Shown: positions 53,879 through 61,581 of the stretch, piece after piece
Layout of the letters: each line of letters opens with the position of its first letter
Numbering within the stretch: the stretch's first letter is position 1
Origin: Allosphingosinicella indica
GTDB lineage: Bacteria > Pseudomonadota > Alphaproteobacteria > Sphingomonadales > Sphingomonadaceae
Length of the DNA stretch: 64,000 nucleotides
Direction of reading: 5' to 3'
NCBI RefSeq assembly: GCF_900177405.1
Contig: NZ_LT840185.1
Location: 921,501 to 985,500 of the forward strand
The notes under the pieces: generated by a model
What the model was told of the DNA's origin: nothing
The model's input: only the letters and a program-made list of their open reading frames with translations
Databases searched by the model: none
Translations under genes and position numbers: made by a program

Positions 53879-55153
53879 TCAAAGGCTCCAGCGGTCGATA
53901 TCGCCGAGATCATGGTCCCGCCACACGCCCTTGAGATCGGCCAGCGTGCCGCCTTCGTTGATCAAGCGGCGGATCTTGCCCGCATCGAGGCCTCGATACA
54001 TTTGATGCGGGACCGCGGCGATCACCATGTCGTAGACGCCAGCCAATCCATCAGCATCTAGGCTGACGCCATATTCGTGCGCGGCCTCTTCGGGATCGGC
54101 AAGCGGATCGTGGATCGTGATAGCGTGGCCCAGCTCGGCAAGGGCACGAACGACGTCGATCACACGGCTGTTGCGCAGATCGGGCACGTCTTCCTTGAAA
54201 GTGAGACCGAGGACCAGGACGGAGCCGGCCTTGCCGCGCCGTTCGTGCAATTGCTCGGCAACCCACCGTCCCATGCCGTCATTCGTCGATCGCCCGGCAA
54301 GGATGATCTGCGGGTCGTGGCCGAGTTCCTGGGCGCGATGGCTGAGATAATAAGGATCGACACCGATACAGTGGCCGCCCACGAGCCCCGGTTGGAAAGG
54401 CAGGAAGTTCCATTTGGTGCCCGCCGCGTCGAGCACATCCCAGACCGATACGTCGAGTCGCGCGAAGATCTGCGCGATCTCGTTCATGAAGGCGATGTTG
54501 ATATCGCGCTGGGCATTTTCGATGACCTTGGCGGCCTCCGCGACCTTGATCGAAGCGGCGCGGAAGACGCCTGCGCTGGTCACGGCGCCATAAACATCCG
54601 CCAGAACCTCGGTGACATCCGGATTTTCGCCCGCGACGACCTTTACGATCGTCTCGATGCGATGCTCCCGGTCGCCCGGGTTGATACGTTCGGGCGAATA
54701 GCCGAGGAAGAAATCGCGGCCACGGACCAGGCCCGACTCCTCGGCAAGCAGGGGCCCACAGATATCCTCGGTCACGCCTGGATAAACGGTGCTTTCATAG
54801 ACGACGATAGGCCGGCGGGCAGGGTCGAGCAATTTCGCGACGGTGCGCGAGGCGCCTTGCATGGCCGCCAGATCCGGCCGGTTTGTTTCGTCGACCGGCG
54901 TCGGCACGGTGACGATGAAAAGATCGGCGCCGCGGCAGTCCTCGGGATCGGCGGTATAAGACAGCGCCGATCTAGCGAGTTCATCGGCGCTCACCTCGGC
55001 AGTGCGATCGTGATGACGCTCGAGTTCGGCTACGCGGCTACGATCGATGTCGAGGCCGGTGACATCGAAATGGCGTGACAACGCGACGGCCAGCGGAAGC
55101 CCGACATAGCCAAGTCCTAGCACGACGATACGCAAATTGCCGCTGGCGTTCAT
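53879..55153 (-). CDS. tviB: UDP-N-acetylglucosamine 6-dehydrogenase (TviB/WbpA type)
   Basis: NAD-dependent nucleotide-sugar dehydrogenase of 424 residues. The N-terminal Rossmann motif is 'GLGYVGLPLA' (13-22), 'YESTVYPGVTED' marks the middle, the catalytic Cys262 lies in 'GLVGGHCIGVDPYYL', and 'VLGLTFKEDVPDLRNSRVID' lies in the C-terminal domain. It resembles Vi antigen TviB and WbpA rather than UDP-glucose dehydrogenase, so it should oxidise UDP-GlcNAc at C6 to UDP-GlcNAcA, the first step toward the diamino uronic acid. It stands apart from wbpB, wbpD and wbpE, about 9 kb or more away, showing that the pathway is scattered over the locus. Confidence 0.92.
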   Translation of the reverse strand: MNASGNLRIVVLGLGYVGLPLAVALSRHFDVTGLDIDRSRVAELERHHDRTAEVSADELARSALSYTADPEDCRGADLFIVTVPTPVDETNRPDLAAMQGASRTVAKLLDPARRPIVVYESTVYPGVTEDICGPLLAEESGLVRGRDFFLGYSPERINPGDREHRIETIVKVVAGENPDVTEVLADVYGAVTSAGVFRAASIKVAEAAKVIENAQRDINIAFMNEIAQIFARLDVSVWDVLDAAGTKWNFLPFQPGLVGGHCIGVDPYYLSHRAQELGHDPQIILAGRSTNDGMGRWVAEQLHERRGKAGSVLVLGLTFKEDVPDLRNSRVIDVVRALAELGHAITIHDPLADPEEAAHEYGVSLDADGLAGVYDMVIAAVPHQMYRGLDAGKIRRLINEGGTLADLKGVWRDHDLGDIDRWSL

Positions 55154-55241
55154 TCGATGGGAGACCTTCCAGAAACTTACGCGCGTCTAGCCACCTATTC
55201 GCAGCCGCGCCAAGCCATGCAGCGAAAAACGGATTATGCAC

Positions 55242-55670
55242 TCAGCGCGGTGCGACTTCGACGATCGTGACGTCGCGCTGCGGCGCACCCGGCCGGGACG
55301 GCGCTTGGAGACAGGATGTGATCGCCTCGGTCACCTCGTTCGGCATCTGCTGCCAGAAAGTCCGGTTGACCTGCACCTGTCCGGCGTCGGTTCGCCCGAC
55401 GATGATGCCCGTTGCTCTGCTCTGCGCGAGCAGCCGATCGCACAATTCGCCCGCCGCGCCCTCCGCTCCGATCAGCGTCGGCACGGGGCGGGTCAGTTCG
55501 GCCGGAGCGCGTTCCGGCAAGCCGACGTGATAGGCGCCAGCCGCGAGCACCAGCATAGCGTAGAACGCTGCGGCGAAATGCGCCCCGCGCCGTTTCAGCA
55601 CGACCGCGAGGCCGGGAAGCGCAATCAGGACAAACAGCGCAACGACGAGAAGAGAGACAAGGATCGGCAT
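55242..55670 (-). CDS. Small membrane-anchored protein of unknown function
   Basis: Protein of 142 residues, not assigned. Two hydrophobic segments at the N-terminus ('ILVSLLVVALFVLIALPGLA' and 'FAAAFYAMLVLAAGAYHVGL') are followed by a soluble domain of about 85 residues with two cysteines ('ELCDRLLAQ' and 'ITSCLQAP'), probably periplasmic. I chose ATG at 55670, in front of the first hydrophobic segment; the frame is open 14 codons further up. It sits between tviB and the pair of small membrane protein genes, in the same direction as tviB (87 bp upstream of its start). No function can be inferred. Confidence 0.65.
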   Translation of the reverse strand: MPILVSLLVVALFVLIALPGLAVVLKRRGAHFAAAFYAMLVLAAGAYHVGLPERAPAELTRPVPTLIGAEGAAGELCDRLLAQSRATGIIVGRTDAGQVQVNRTFWQQMPNEVTEAITSCLQAPSRPGAPQRDVTIVEVAPR

Positions 55671-55724
55671 CGCGCCCGAATCCGGCAAACACAGCCCTTT
55701 TTCAAGCCCCAATAGCTGCGACCG

Positions 55725-56057
55725 TCACTGGCGTGAGGATCTGCGGCCGCTCCATACACGCGGAGCAAAGCGCGCCAGAAGCAGCAACACTGTTGGCAAT
55801 GCCATCGTTACCGTCACGTCCTTGATCGATTCAGCATATTGCACATCGATCTCGGGCCAAGTCTCGTAGTTGAGATCATACCATTCGTTGAGCAGCGCTC
55901 CCACTAAAACCGCCAGCCATGGCCAGAACTTGGCAAGGCTCTGGCCGGGAACGCTGGCCACCAGAATCTGCGCGCCGACGCCCAGCAATACGTGCAGCGC
56001 GTCGCGGCTAAGACCGGAGAACTGAATGAGGATCACCTTGATGTCGAACCATTCCAT
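55725..56057 (-). CDS. Small membrane protein, paralogue of the divergent neighbour (copy A)
   Basis: Protein of 110 residues with about three hydrophobic segments. The layout 'LSRDALHVLLGVGAQILVA', 'FWPWLAVLVGALLNEWYD' and 'VTVTMALPTVLLLLARFAPR' matches the divergently encoded protein at 56165-56647 position by position. I chose ATG at 56057; an upstream extension of 19 residues is arginine-rich and unlikely. Conserved acidic residues within or next to membrane segments (Glu and Asp in 'NEWYD') hint at a VanZ-like membrane fold, which is only a suggestion. No known family was recognised with confidence. Confidence 0.7.
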   Translation of the reverse strand: MEWFDIKVILIQFSGLSRDALHVLLGVGAQILVASVPGQSLAKFWPWLAVLVGALLNEWYDLNYETWPEIDVQYAESIKDVTVTMALPTVLLLLARFAPRVWSGRRSSRQ

Positions 56058-56164
56058 GCCTAGATTGTGCCTTTCCCGATCGAGCCGACAGAGCCGCAGC
56101 CTGCTTAAGTGCACAGTACCGATTCACGGTTGACGCGCCGTTCAAGTTGCGGCCTATCTGAGCC

Positions 56165-56647
56165 ATGGAGACGTGGGTAACCGGCAAGGCGCTGGTCGCC
56201 GAATGGGCGGGCCTCGATCGCGACGGCCTCCACATCCTGCTTGGCTTGCTCGCATTTCTCGTCGCGGCCATCGCCCTGCGCAGACCCTTGTCCAATCCGC
56301 TGCCTTGGGTCGCAGTCTTGATCCTCTGCATCGCCGACGAAATGGTTAGTGCCTGGCTGGACGGAACGTTCGGCTTCGGCATCGTCAACACTTCGGGTCG
56401 GGACGTCGGGCTGGCGGTTGCGGCGCCAACGCTAATTTTGCTGCTCGGTCGGCTCGTCCCGTCTCGGGCCGGAGCTAGGGGCGGCACGTCGATCCGCATA
56501 TTGCTGCCCGTTCCACCCGCCAACAGACGACGGGATGCGGATGTGATCGACGCAGAGTTCACAGAGATTCCCGCGATAGAAGGGGACGCCAACGATCTGA
56601 CGCGGCTCCGCCCAATGCCGGCGGTCAAGGTCGCCGCCCGATTCTAG
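56165..56647 (+). CDS. Small membrane protein, paralogue of the divergent neighbour (copy B)
   Basis: Protein of 160 residues. Three hydrophobic segments ('LDRDGLHILLGLLAFLVAA', 'PLPWVAVLILCIADEMVS' and 'DVGLAVAAPTLILLLGRLVP') mirror copy A, and a cytoplasmic-looking tail of about 65 residues is added ('PVPPANRRRDADVIDAEFTE'). ATG at 56165 follows a 107-bp gap that must hold both divergent promoters. It converges on the sugar transferase gene with 17 bp between stops. Function unknown; the pair may modify or sense the polysaccharide carrier, but that is speculation. Confidence 0.72.
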   Translation: METWVTGKALVAEWAGLDRDGLHILLGLLAFLVAAIALRRPLSNPLPWVAVLILCIADEMVSAWLDGTFGFGIVNTSGRDVGLAVAAPTLILLLGRLVPSRAGARGGTSIRILLPVPPANRRRDADVIDAEFTEIPAIEGDANDLTRLRPMPAVKVAARF

Positions 56648-56664
56648 CAAGGCAAATCCGGGGG

Positions 56665-58002
56665 TCAGCGCGCGCCGAATCCGCTCAGCACGGTCCGGAT
56701 CGTGGCGGCGACGATCAACACGTCGAGCCATATCCCGAAATTCTTGATGTAGAAAAAGTCGTAGTGGAGCTTCCAGAGCACTTCGTCGACTTCTGCGACG
56801 TGGCCCTGCTTGACCTGCGCCCAGCCGGTAATGCCGGGACGAACGATGTGGCGGTAGCGATAGAAGGGCAATTCGGCCTCATACCACAAGGACAGAGGCG
56901 CGGCCTCGGGCCGCGGCCCGATCCAGCTCATCTCGCCGCGCAGGATATTCACGATCTGTGGGAGTTCGTCGATTCGATATTGGCGAAGGACACGACCGAT
57001 GCGCGTAATGCGATCATCATCGTTGCGCGTGATTGCGGCGGACCGCGCATCGCCGTCGGAGTCCTCGGCCACGCGCATGGTCCGAAACTTGTACATGCTG
57101 AACGTTTCGCCCCGGTACCCCATCCGCTGCTGGCGGAAAATTATCGGCCCCCGCGAATCGAATCGGATGAGCAACGCGACGACCGCCAGAAGAGGAAGAA
57201 GCAGAGGTGCCAACACGAGAACGCTCAGGAAATCGGTGAGCCGTTTGACTTTCGCGTAGAGAATGCCGGGGATCAGAGACCCGAAATTATTCTCCGACAG
57301 ATGCTCGATAGCCACGCGACCAGTCAGCGATTCCTCGATCTGCTTGACGTGCATGACCATCACGCCGTCGAGCGCGCGGTCGGTAAGATAGCGCTCCCAT
57401 TCATCGGGGATGTCGGCCCGTAAGTCCGCCACGATCGCGTCGATCGCCGGCGCAGGCCGGGCGAGATTGTCGAGGACGACCCACCGCACATGGCCGATCT
57501 TGCGCAGGCTATCGACCGCGCCGAAGGGGAGCACGCCCAGCGTGAGCACGCGCCTGCGCTGCAATGTGAAATGGGCAGCAAAGAACCAGAACACCGAAAT
57601 CGCGTAACTGGCGAGGAAATGCAGTCGGCTATAATCGATCCGCAGAAAGAAGAAGACCGCCAGGATGATGCCGAAAGTCGCGGTGAACGAGGGAAGAATA
57701 TAATAGGAAGCACGCGTTCCCGGATATTGCCCCAGTTTGCGGAAGGCATAGTAACCCATGACAACGGCGAGCGCCGTGCCGATCAGGGAATATTCGAGAC
57801 TGTCGCGCGAGCCGTCGGCAGAAAATTGATATCGGACGGCAAACGGCAGGATGACCGCCAGCACCAGCCCGATTCCCAGCAGGAAGCGCGAGCGGTTCCA
57901 GACGGCATTACGCGCGGCACCGAAACGACTTGTTGGCAGGTTCAAGAGTAGCGAACTCACAGGCTGATCACGACGGCCATCGGCGCGGCGCCATACGGAC
58001 AT
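56665..58002 (-). CDS. Polyprenyl-phosphate sugar-1-phosphate transferase (WbaP/GumD-like)
   Basis: Integral membrane initiating enzyme of about 445 residues. The N-terminal half has four to five membrane spans and a CoA-binding-like cytosolic loop. The C-terminal catalytic domain (about 240-445) shows 'VKRLTDFLSVLVLAPLLLPL', 'IIFRQQRMGYRGETFSMYKF', 'RTM', and 'RIDELPQIVNILRGEMSWIG'. It transfers a sugar-1-phosphate from a UDP-sugar to undecaprenyl phosphate, starting each repeat unit. The ATG at 58002 avoids overlap with the divergent epimerase gene; the frame is open to 58110. Which sugar is loaded is unknown, with glucose or galactose most usual. Confidence 0.9.
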   Translation of the reverse strand: MSVWRRADGRRDQPVSSLLLNLPTSRFGAARNAVWNRSRFLLGIGLVLAVILPFAVRYQFSADGSRDSLEYSLIGTALAVVMGYYAFRKLGQYPGTRASYYILPSFTATFGIILAVFFFLRIDYSRLHFLASYAISVFWFFAAHFTLQRRRVLTLGVLPFGAVDSLRKIGHVRWVVLDNLARPAPAIDAIVADLRADIPDEWERYLTDRALDGVMVMHVKQIEESLTGRVAIEHLSENNFGSLIPGILYAKVKRLTDFLSVLVLAPLLLPLLAVVALLIRFDSRGPIIFRQQRMGYRGETFSMYKFRTMRVAEDSDGDARSAAITRNDDDRITRIGRVLRQYRIDELPQIVNILRGEMSWIGPRPEAAPLSLWYEAELPFYRYRHIVRPGITGWAQVKQGHVAEVDEVLWKLHYDFFYIKNFGIWLDVLIVAATIRTVLSGFGAR

Positions 58003-58090
58003 CCGCTCACGAAGTCCAATCGGCAGGCTTGCGCCGCAGTCGGGCCGCTTGCTACCGAACCTCGACTTCAGCCGGGTAACGGAGACTCCC

Positions 58091-59092
58091 TTGTCGATAA
58101 CTTTGGTCACCGGCGCCGCCGGTTTTATCGGATATCACGTCGCGCGGCGTCTGCTCGAGCGGGGTGAGGCGGTGATCGGGCTCGACAATCTCAATGACTA
58201 TTACGATCCCAGCCTGAAGGCCGCGCGCCTGAAGGACCTCTCCGATAATTCCAACAATGCGTTCAGCTTCATAGAAGCCGATTTCGGCGATGCCGAGCGC
58301 CTGGAGCGCGCATTGGACGGCCGCGAGTTCGGCGCAGTCGTCCATCTCGGCGCGCAGGCCGGCGTACGCTATTCGATAGAAAACCCGCGCGCCTATGCGC
58401 ACTCGAATCTTGTCGGGCACCTCAACATGCTCGAGGTCGCGCGCCACCGCGGTCTGCGGCACATGGTCTACGCCTCCTCGTCGTCGGTTTATGGCGGTAA
58501 TGACACCTTGCCATTCCGCGTCGAAGACCGCGTCGATCACCCGCTCTCGCTTTATGCGGCCACCAAGAAGGCCGACGAGTTGATGAGCGAAACCTACGCG
58601 AATCTCTATCGGCTTCCGCAGACCGGTTTGCGGTTTTTCACGGTCTATGGGCCTTGGGGGCGGCCGGACATGGCGATGTGGCTCTTTACCGACGCCATTC
58701 TGGCGGGCCGCCCGATCGAGGTGTTCGGCGAAGGCGACATGCGGCGGGATTTCACCTATATCGACGATATCGTCACAGGTGTCGTAGCCGCGCTGGACAA
58801 TGCACCGCTCGACGATGGATCTCCAAAAGCGGGCGGGAGCGTGGCGCCGCACCGGCTCTACAATATAGGCAACAGCCGCAGTGAAGATCTCGGCCGCATG
58901 ATCGGCCTTATCGAGCACGCCTGCGGTCGCAAGGCCGAACGCGTCCTGTTGCCGATGCAGCCAGGCGACGTTCGTGATACCTTTGCTGACGTCAGCGCCA
59001 TCCATCGCGACCTCGGCTACGAACCGACCACCGTGATTGATGACGGCATACCGCGATTCGTCGAGTGGTTCCGCCGTTACCATCGTATTTGA
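58091..59092 (+). CDS. UDP-glucuronate 4-epimerase-like SDR
   Basis: Extended SDR of 333 residues. NAD motif 'VTGAAGFIGYHVARRLLERG' lies at residues 5-24, the subgroup mark 'GLDNLNDYYDPSLKAARL' at about 30-47, 'HLGAQAGVRYSIENP' near 80, the catalytic 'YASSSSVYGG' and 'YAATKKADELM', and 'FFTVYGPWGRPDMA'. This pattern is that of UDP-glucuronate 4-epimerases (LspL/Cap1J), giving UDP-galacturonate. TTG at 58091 is preceded by GGAG six bases away and gives the normal start of the family; the open frame begins at 58049. It is divergent from the sugar transferase gene. No UDP-glucose dehydrogenase is in the window, so UDP-glucuronate must come from elsewhere. Confidence 0.9.
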   Translation: MSITLVTGAAGFIGYHVARRLLERGEAVIGLDNLNDYYDPSLKAARLKDLSDNSNNAFSFIEADFGDAERLERALDGREFGAVVHLGAQAGVRYSIENPRAYAHSNLVGHLNMLEVARHRGLRHMVYASSSSVYGGNDTLPFRVEDRVDHPLSLYAATKKADELMSETYANLYRLPQTGLRFFTVYGPWGRPDMAMWLFTDAILAGRPIEVFGEGDMRRDFTYIDDIVTGVVAALDNAPLDDGSPKAGGSVAPHRLYNIGNSRSEDLGRMIGLIEHACGRKAERVLLPMQPGDVRDTFADVSAIHRDLGYEPTTVIDDGIPRFVEWFRRYHRI

Positions 59093-59310
59093 CTGCGAAG
59101 CCTTGCCACGGCCGCTCTGAGCGGTCGCGTCTTTCAGCCGATCTCCGCAAAGGCTGCGTTGCCGCCATGCAACCATCGCCGCGCGTCTTTAACTTGACGT
59201 CAACTCTCGCTCTGCCAAAGGCGCCATTCAGGGTGGACAACCACCATCGCCTCCGATACACGAGCGGCGAAGCACCTAAGTAAAAGTGCCTGTAAAAGGG
59301 AGACGTTCAC

Positions 59311-59535
59311 GTGTTGAAGAAGGGTCTTGTGGCTGCAACGGCAGCGCTTGGTTTGATGGCCGCTCCGGCCATTGCGGCTGATCGGTCGGCCTCGGTTCTT
59401 CCGGAACTGGAGACGGTTGAAGGCAGCCAGCTCGGCGGCGGCAACGTGCTCGTCGTGATCCTGGCCCTTGCGGCTGTGATTGGCGGCATCCTCGTGATTG
59501 CCGATGGCAGCGACGATCTGCCGACGAGCCCGTAA
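59311..59535 (+). CDS. Small exported membrane protein
   Basis: Protein of 74 residues. A typical signal peptide 'LVAATAALGLMAAPAIAA' (cleaved near 23) is followed by a short polar stretch, one hydrophobic segment ('NVLVVILALAAVIGGILVIA', about 45-64) and an acidic tail ('DGSDDLPTSP'). GTG at 59311 has GGGAGA upstream. The gene ends just before a strong intrinsic terminator and lies ahead of the M48 peptidase gene. Such small proteins recur near surface polysaccharide genes in alphaproteobacteria, as I recall, but have no known role. A palindrome TTGACGTCAA lies about 108 bases upstream (59194-59203). Confidence 0.75.
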   Translation: MLKKGLVAATAALGLMAAPAIAADRSASVLPELETVEGSQLGGGNVLVVILALAAVIGGILVIADGSDDLPTSP

Positions 59536-59559
59536 GCGGACGCTCAATCAGTTTTTGGG

Positions 59560-59597
59560 ACGGCCGGCTGGACGATGGTCCCGCCGGCCGTTCTGTT
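59560..59597 (+). terminator. Intrinsic terminator after the 74-residue protein gene
   Basis: A 9-bp stem ACGGCCGGC/GCCGGCCGT (59560-59568 with 59583-59591) continues, after one T-C mismatch, into a 4-bp stem GGAC/GTCC closed by a GATG loop. TCTGTTTT follows. The stem is very GC-rich and stands 25 bases past the stop. It overlaps the leader of the M48 gene, so read-through may set expression of that gene. Confidence 0.85.
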
Positions 59598-59612
59598 TTG
59601 GGCAGAGGATCC

Positions 59613-60533
59613 GTGAGACACGCGATAGCGGCGGCGCTGATCGGCGTAGCATTGCCGACAGCCGCCGTGGCGTCCGATGCCGATGCCCAGCTGCGGCAAG
59701 ACAACGCTTTTCAGCAAGCGGAAGCGCGGCTCGCGGCCGTCTCCTTCCGGCTCGCCACCCGTGCAGCCAATCTGTGCAGTCGTAAAAGCCCGTCGATCGG
59801 TATTTTTCTTCGCCAGTTGTCCGATTTCTCACTGTCGGATCGAGCCGAAGCGATCCGTCTGTATGGCCTCGATCGCGGCGTGGGCGTCTCCGCCGTGGCG
59901 CCGGCTAGCCCAGCCGCCGTCTCGGGAATTGAGCCGGGCGACGTCATCGTCGCGGTGAACGACGCGCCTTTGCCCGACACCACGCAAATCGATCGAACCG
60001 CCGCCAGCAGCAAGCTGAGGAGCTTTTTCCAATCGGCGATGCAGTATCGGCCGATACTCTTGCGCAGGCTGCGGGCCGGAACCGAGAGTGACGCTTTCGC
60101 TACACCGGTAGTGGGATGCGCCCTCGACGCCCGGCTCGCGATGTCAAAACAGCTGAACGCCTTCGCCAGCGAAGGTCAGGTCGTCATACCGGTCCGATTC
60201 GCGCTCTTCACGGCGTCCGACGACGAGTTGGCGGTCGCAGTCGCGCATGAATATGCGCACATCGAACTCGGCCATCACGCCGCCGACCCGAAGCGCGACG
60301 GCGAATATCGCACGATCAGAGGCAAAGCCGTCGAGGAAGCTGCCGACAGGCTCGGCCTCCGAATGGCGCATGCGGCAGGCTATGATATCAGCGCGGCGAT
60401 CGGCCTGTGGCGCCGCTTTTACGGCGCCAAGGGACCCGTCCCGGCCTTCCTTACACGCCACCCCGGCCTTGCCCGTCGCGAAGCCATCGTTCGGGAGGTC
60501 ATGGCCGAACTCGGCGCGCCGAACGCGCCCTAG
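59613..60533 (+). CDS. Periplasmic PDZ-M48 metallopeptidase (right flank copy)
   Basis: Exported zinc peptidase of 306 residues. GTG at 59613 follows AGAGG and gives the signal peptide 'RHAIAAALIGVALPTAAVA' (cleaved near 21). The PDZ part (about 85-160) has 'ASPAAVSGIEPGDVIVAVND'. The catalytic motif is 'HEYAH' (His212, Glu213, His216), with the third ligand in 'VEEAADRLGLRMAHAAGYD'. Cys55 and Cys169 correspond to Cys52 and Cys168 of the copy at 24432-25379. Lengths, order and spacing agree closely, so these are paralogues. The gene follows the 74-residue protein gene and stops one base short of manC on the opposite strand. Confidence 0.9.
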   Translation: MRHAIAAALIGVALPTAAVASDADAQLRQDNAFQQAEARLAAVSFRLATRAANLCSRKSPSIGIFLRQLSDFSLSDRAEAIRLYGLDRGVGVSAVAPASPAAVSGIEPGDVIVAVNDAPLPDTTQIDRTAASSKLRSFFQSAMQYRPILLRRLRAGTESDAFATPVVGCALDARLAMSKQLNAFASEGQVVIPVRFALFTASDDELAVAVAHEYAHIELGHHAADPKRDGEYRTIRGKAVEEAADRLGLRMAHAAGYDISAAIGLWRRFYGAKGPVPAFLTRHPGLARREAIVREVMAELGAPNAP

Positions 60534-60534
60534 T

Positions 60535-61581
60535 TCATGGCTCTCGGCGGTTTTCGGCAGCAGCGGCTAGCACGGTCTTCAAGGCATCTGCGCGCCCCTT
60601 CGCCGTCACGAGGAACCGGCCGCCGTGAGCGACGATCACCAAATCCTGCAACCCTATCGCCACGACCTCCGGGCCGTCGGAAAGAATGAGGCAACTCGTA
60701 CAGTCGTCCGCGGTTACGGGCCCACTCGCATTGCCAGATCTATAATCGGCGACAGCATCCCAGCTCCCAAGATCGGTCCAGGCCATATCGACGGGCACGA
60801 CTGCGACGTCACCTGCCTTTTCCATCACCGCCCGATCGAACGAGATCGCGCGAACCACATCGAGCGGCGCGCCGTCGGGACGCATTACGGCCGCGCCCGC
60901 ATCCGATAGCGAATTCCGCGCCGCCGCGATCACGTCGGCCGCGTTCGCCTCGAAAGCGGACGCGAAATCTGCCGCGCGCGCGAAAAAAATTCCCGCATTC
61001 CAAAGATGTTGGCCTGCTGCGAGGAGGTTTTCGGCACGCGCTAAATCGGGCTTTTCCACGAAGCCGCGCGCTCCATGCACACCGGGCGCGATCACGTCTC
61101 CCGCTGCGATATAGCCATAACCCGTCGCCGGATATTCGGGCGTTATACCGAAAATCACGATGCGCCCGTTTGCCAAACCGGTAAGCGCGTTCCGTATCGC
61201 TGAGAGAAAGGCGCCCCGATTACCGATAGCGTGATCGCTGGGCATCACGAGCAACACATCGTCCGGATGGCTCGCGACCACTGCGAGGGCGATCGCTGCG
61301 GCACTGTCGCGTGCTACCGGTTCCAGAATCAAGCGATAGCTGTCGGCCCCAGGATCGCCGAGTTGCTCGGCGACCAGTGTGGACTGGCTGATCCCGGCAA
61401 CGATCAAAGGCGGCGAAAACAGGCCGCGATCGGACACTCGCGCGACCGTTTGCTGGAGGAGCGACGTTTCGCCCGCCAAAGCGTGGAACTGCTTCGGTTT
61501 TTCCGCTGTCGATAAGGGCCACAAGCGTGTCCCGCCGCCGCCGCACAGAATAACGGGAACGACGCGCCCCAGTCCGCTCAC
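60535..61581 (-). CDS. manC: Mannose-1-phosphate guanylyltransferase
   Basis: Cytosolic nucleotidyltransferase of 348 residues making GDP-mannose from mannose-1-phosphate and GTP. The nucleotide-binding signature 'ILCGGGGTRLWPLSTAEKPK' lies at about 11-30, and 'FVEKPD', 'LWNAGIFF' and 'WTDLGSWDAV' follow. The C-terminal isomerase domain of bifunctional enzymes is absent; the isomerase is encoded separately at 62461-63294. GTG at 61581 overlaps the tryptophan dioxygenase stop as GTGA; the open frame upstream lies inside that gene and is not family-like. The GDP-mannose may feed a glycosyltransferase of this locus. Confidence 0.92.
   Translation of the reverse strand: MSGLGRVVPVILCGGGGTRLWPLSTAEKPKQFHALAGETSLLQQTVARVSDRGLFSPPLIVAGISQSTLVAEQLGDPGADSYRLILEPVARDSAAAIALAVVASHPDDVLLVMPSDHAIGNRGAFLSAIRNALTGLANGRIVIFGITPEYPATGYGYIAAGDVIAPGVHGARGFVEKPDLARAENLLAAGQHLWNAGIFFARAADFASAFEANAADVIAAARNSLSDAGAAVMRPDGAPLDVVRAISFDRAVMEKAGDVAVVPVDMAWTDLGSWDAVADYRSGNASGPVTADDCTSCLILSDGPEVVAIGLQDLVIVAHGGRFLVTAKGRADALKTVLAAAAENRREP

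Noticed and set aside
59065-59283. Plus-strand frame of 72 codons between the epimerase and the 74-residue protein gene
   Set aside because: It starts inside the epimerase gene, has no ribosome site, and its translation lacks any pattern.
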